Positions 63,071 through 64,000 of a stretch of DNA of 64,000 bases are shown here, in pieces. The position numbers and the translations under genes are program-made. The notes under the pieces were generated by a model. That model had not been told where the DNA came from, did no database searches, and saw only the letters and a list, made by a program, of their open reading frames with translations. How positions within the stretch are numbered: the first letter of the stretch is position 1; each line of letters starts with the position of its first letter. Source of the stretch: Vibrio rumoiensis (GTDB lineage: Bacteria > Pseudomonadota > Gammaproteobacteria > Enterobacterales > Vibrionaceae); the NCBI RefSeq assembly GCF_002218045.2, contig NZ_AP018685.1, forward strand, positions 2,480,001 to 2,544,000, in the 5' to 3' direction.

Positions 63071-64000
63071 TCACAATCCCAAGGACTTTAATATGTAACT
63101 TACTCGTTCTTTATAAATCACGTCATTAGTATATTTAGTTCGATAAGTTTGCTTTGATACTACGCTCTTAAAAAACTCTGAATAACTGTCATTCAACTCA
63201 GCATATTGATTACTCAATTTATTAATTTCATCCCAAACATTCATATATTCCTTAATGACCTCATTGAATAAATAAAACATCCAAAAATAAGGAGTGCAGT
63301 ATTTTTGTTCCAAATCATTTAATAAATCAAAGCCACTTCCACTCTTTGAAATATATCTCTCATCACGCACAAGCAAGTAGGTTGATTTCAACCCTCTTAC
63401 ATCTAAATTATGGATCCTAGGTTTCAATAGATAATCTAATGATTTTTCTAACAAATCCTTTATAATTGGGTGATTTTTTTCTGACGCTAAAAACCAAGAA
63501 ACTAACTGCCGATCATTGGCCGTTTTTTCTCGAAAACAAAAAAAACCTGTTTTTGATATAGTTAGCCACATCGACAATGGTTTCTTGCAAAATGTAGTAG
63601 CATCCGCCCACACACCACCAAACTGATTAAGTAAATACAACCTCAGAAGATCACTTTTCCCTGCTGCACCTAAATTAACTGTTGAATATTTAAAAATTTC
63701 AAAGAAATCAAAGCCAATTAAAACTTTCAAGCTATGAACATCTAAACAAGTTACCTTATAGTCAGGATTTAGTTTAACCCAAGATTGGTAACTTAACTTA
63801 ACCACATCTGGAGCGGTATCTAATCCTGAATCCCAAAACATCCAGATAACTTTATCATCTCTACTTATAGTCTCCTTCTCTAATAACAAGTTTTTAAGCT
63901 CTAATATTCTAGCTTCATCATTAGAACTCCTCATATTTGAAGGAGACAGTTTACATTTGAAGACCCTTAAATACTCAGATATTAGCCGATTAAACTTAGC
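63071..64000 (-). CDS. Capsular-polysaccharide-type glycosyltransferase, 5'-partial
   Basis: Family resembling GT32 and Caps_synth enzymes: VIWMFWDSGLDTAPDVVKLS, the conserved GKSDLLRLYLLNQFGGVWAD with a metal-motif variant (WADAT), and KPLSMWL. From the ATG at 63934 the product has 287 residues, but the same frame stays open to the window edge and reads FNRLISEYLRVFKCKLSPSN just upstream. The gene therefore probably begins beyond 64000. It is convergent with the GT25 gene and possibly belongs to the next polysaccharide operon. Confidence 0.8.
   Translation of the reverse strand, partial: AKFNRLISEYLRVFKCKLSPSNMRSSNDEARILELKNLLLEKETISRDDKVIWMFWDSGLDTAPDVVKLSYQSWVKLNPDYKVTCLDVHSLKVLIGFDFFEIFKYSTVNLGAAGKSDLLRLYLLNQFGGVWADATTFCKKPLSMWLTISKTGFFCFREKTANDRQLVSWFLASEKNHPIIKDLLEKSLDYLLKPRIHNLDVRGLKSTYLLVRDERYISKSGSGFDLLNDLEQKYCTPYFWMFYLFNEVIKEYMNVWDEINKLSNQYAELNDSYSEFFKSVVSKQTYRTKYTNDVIYKERVSYILKSLGL

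Overview
The window looks like chromosomal DNA of an AT-rich marine gammaproteobacterium, most likely a member of the Vibrionaceae. Support comes from VCR-type integron attC sites (37.6-39.4 kb), a Fur-box-preceded efeOBU operon, standard hldD, lpxM and kds genes, and many insertion sequences (IS66, IS30, IS3, IS5 and ISAs1 families). No rRNA, tRNA or CRISPR was seen. The species is not identified. Layout, left half: (1) 1-1198, broken IS66. (2) 1.3-8.8 kb, a catabolic island with a polar amino-acid-type ABC transporter, an arginase/agmatinase-family ureohydrolase, a LysR regulator, a clear creatinase and an EamA transporter; an inverted IS66 end lies on each side. Together they suggest uptake and urea-releasing hydrolysis of creatine-like guanidino compounds. 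(3) 9-11.6 kb, IS debris and an alpha/beta-hydrolase gene split by an IS30 element. (4) 12-13.6 kb, a hipB-hipS-hipT tripartite toxin-antitoxin operon, with a second copy at 35.3-37 kb. (5) 13.9-15.5 kb, an IS66-type element with perfect 19-bp ends inside an IS30 fragment. (6) 15.7-19.5 kb, efeOBU iron uptake under a Fur box. (7) 19.9-24.6 kb, a small membrane protein, a truncated IS5-type element, gdhA and a large lipoprotein. (8) 24.8-33 kb, a carbohydrate ABC transporter, AlsE-like epimerase, PfkB kinase, 3'-truncated FGGY kinase and DeoR regulator. Right half: (9) 33.7-34.8 kb, gene fragments. (10) 37.0-41.7 kb, an IS3 fragment, an integron cassette stretch with three orphan genes and their attC sites, and a umuC gene beheaded by a degenerate IS3 element. 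(11) 43.1-52.4 kb, a capsule or surface-polysaccharide operon: ugd fragment, complete kdsD-B-C-A set for CMP-Kdo, a KpsS-like Kdo transferase, glycosyltransferases, an EpsG-type polymerase and a Wzx-like flippase. (12) 52.5-56.2 kb, three ISAs1 elements, one with a perfect 10-bp target duplication. (13) 56.4-64 kb, a beta-CASP metallo-hydrolase, a four-helix-bundle (23S intervening-sequence type) gene bracketed by inverted repeats, hldD, lpxM, an O-antigen ligase and two glycosyltransferases. The most unusual signal is a dispersed palindromic repeat family built on CTCGAGAGCCGA at 56.9-59.6 kb. It brackets the four-helix-bundle gene as inverted repeats, has expanded into two GAGAGCC arrays just behind stop codons, and has inserted in frame into the beta-CASP gene. 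The duplicated HipBST operons, the creatinase island and the integron stretch are the next most interesting parts.
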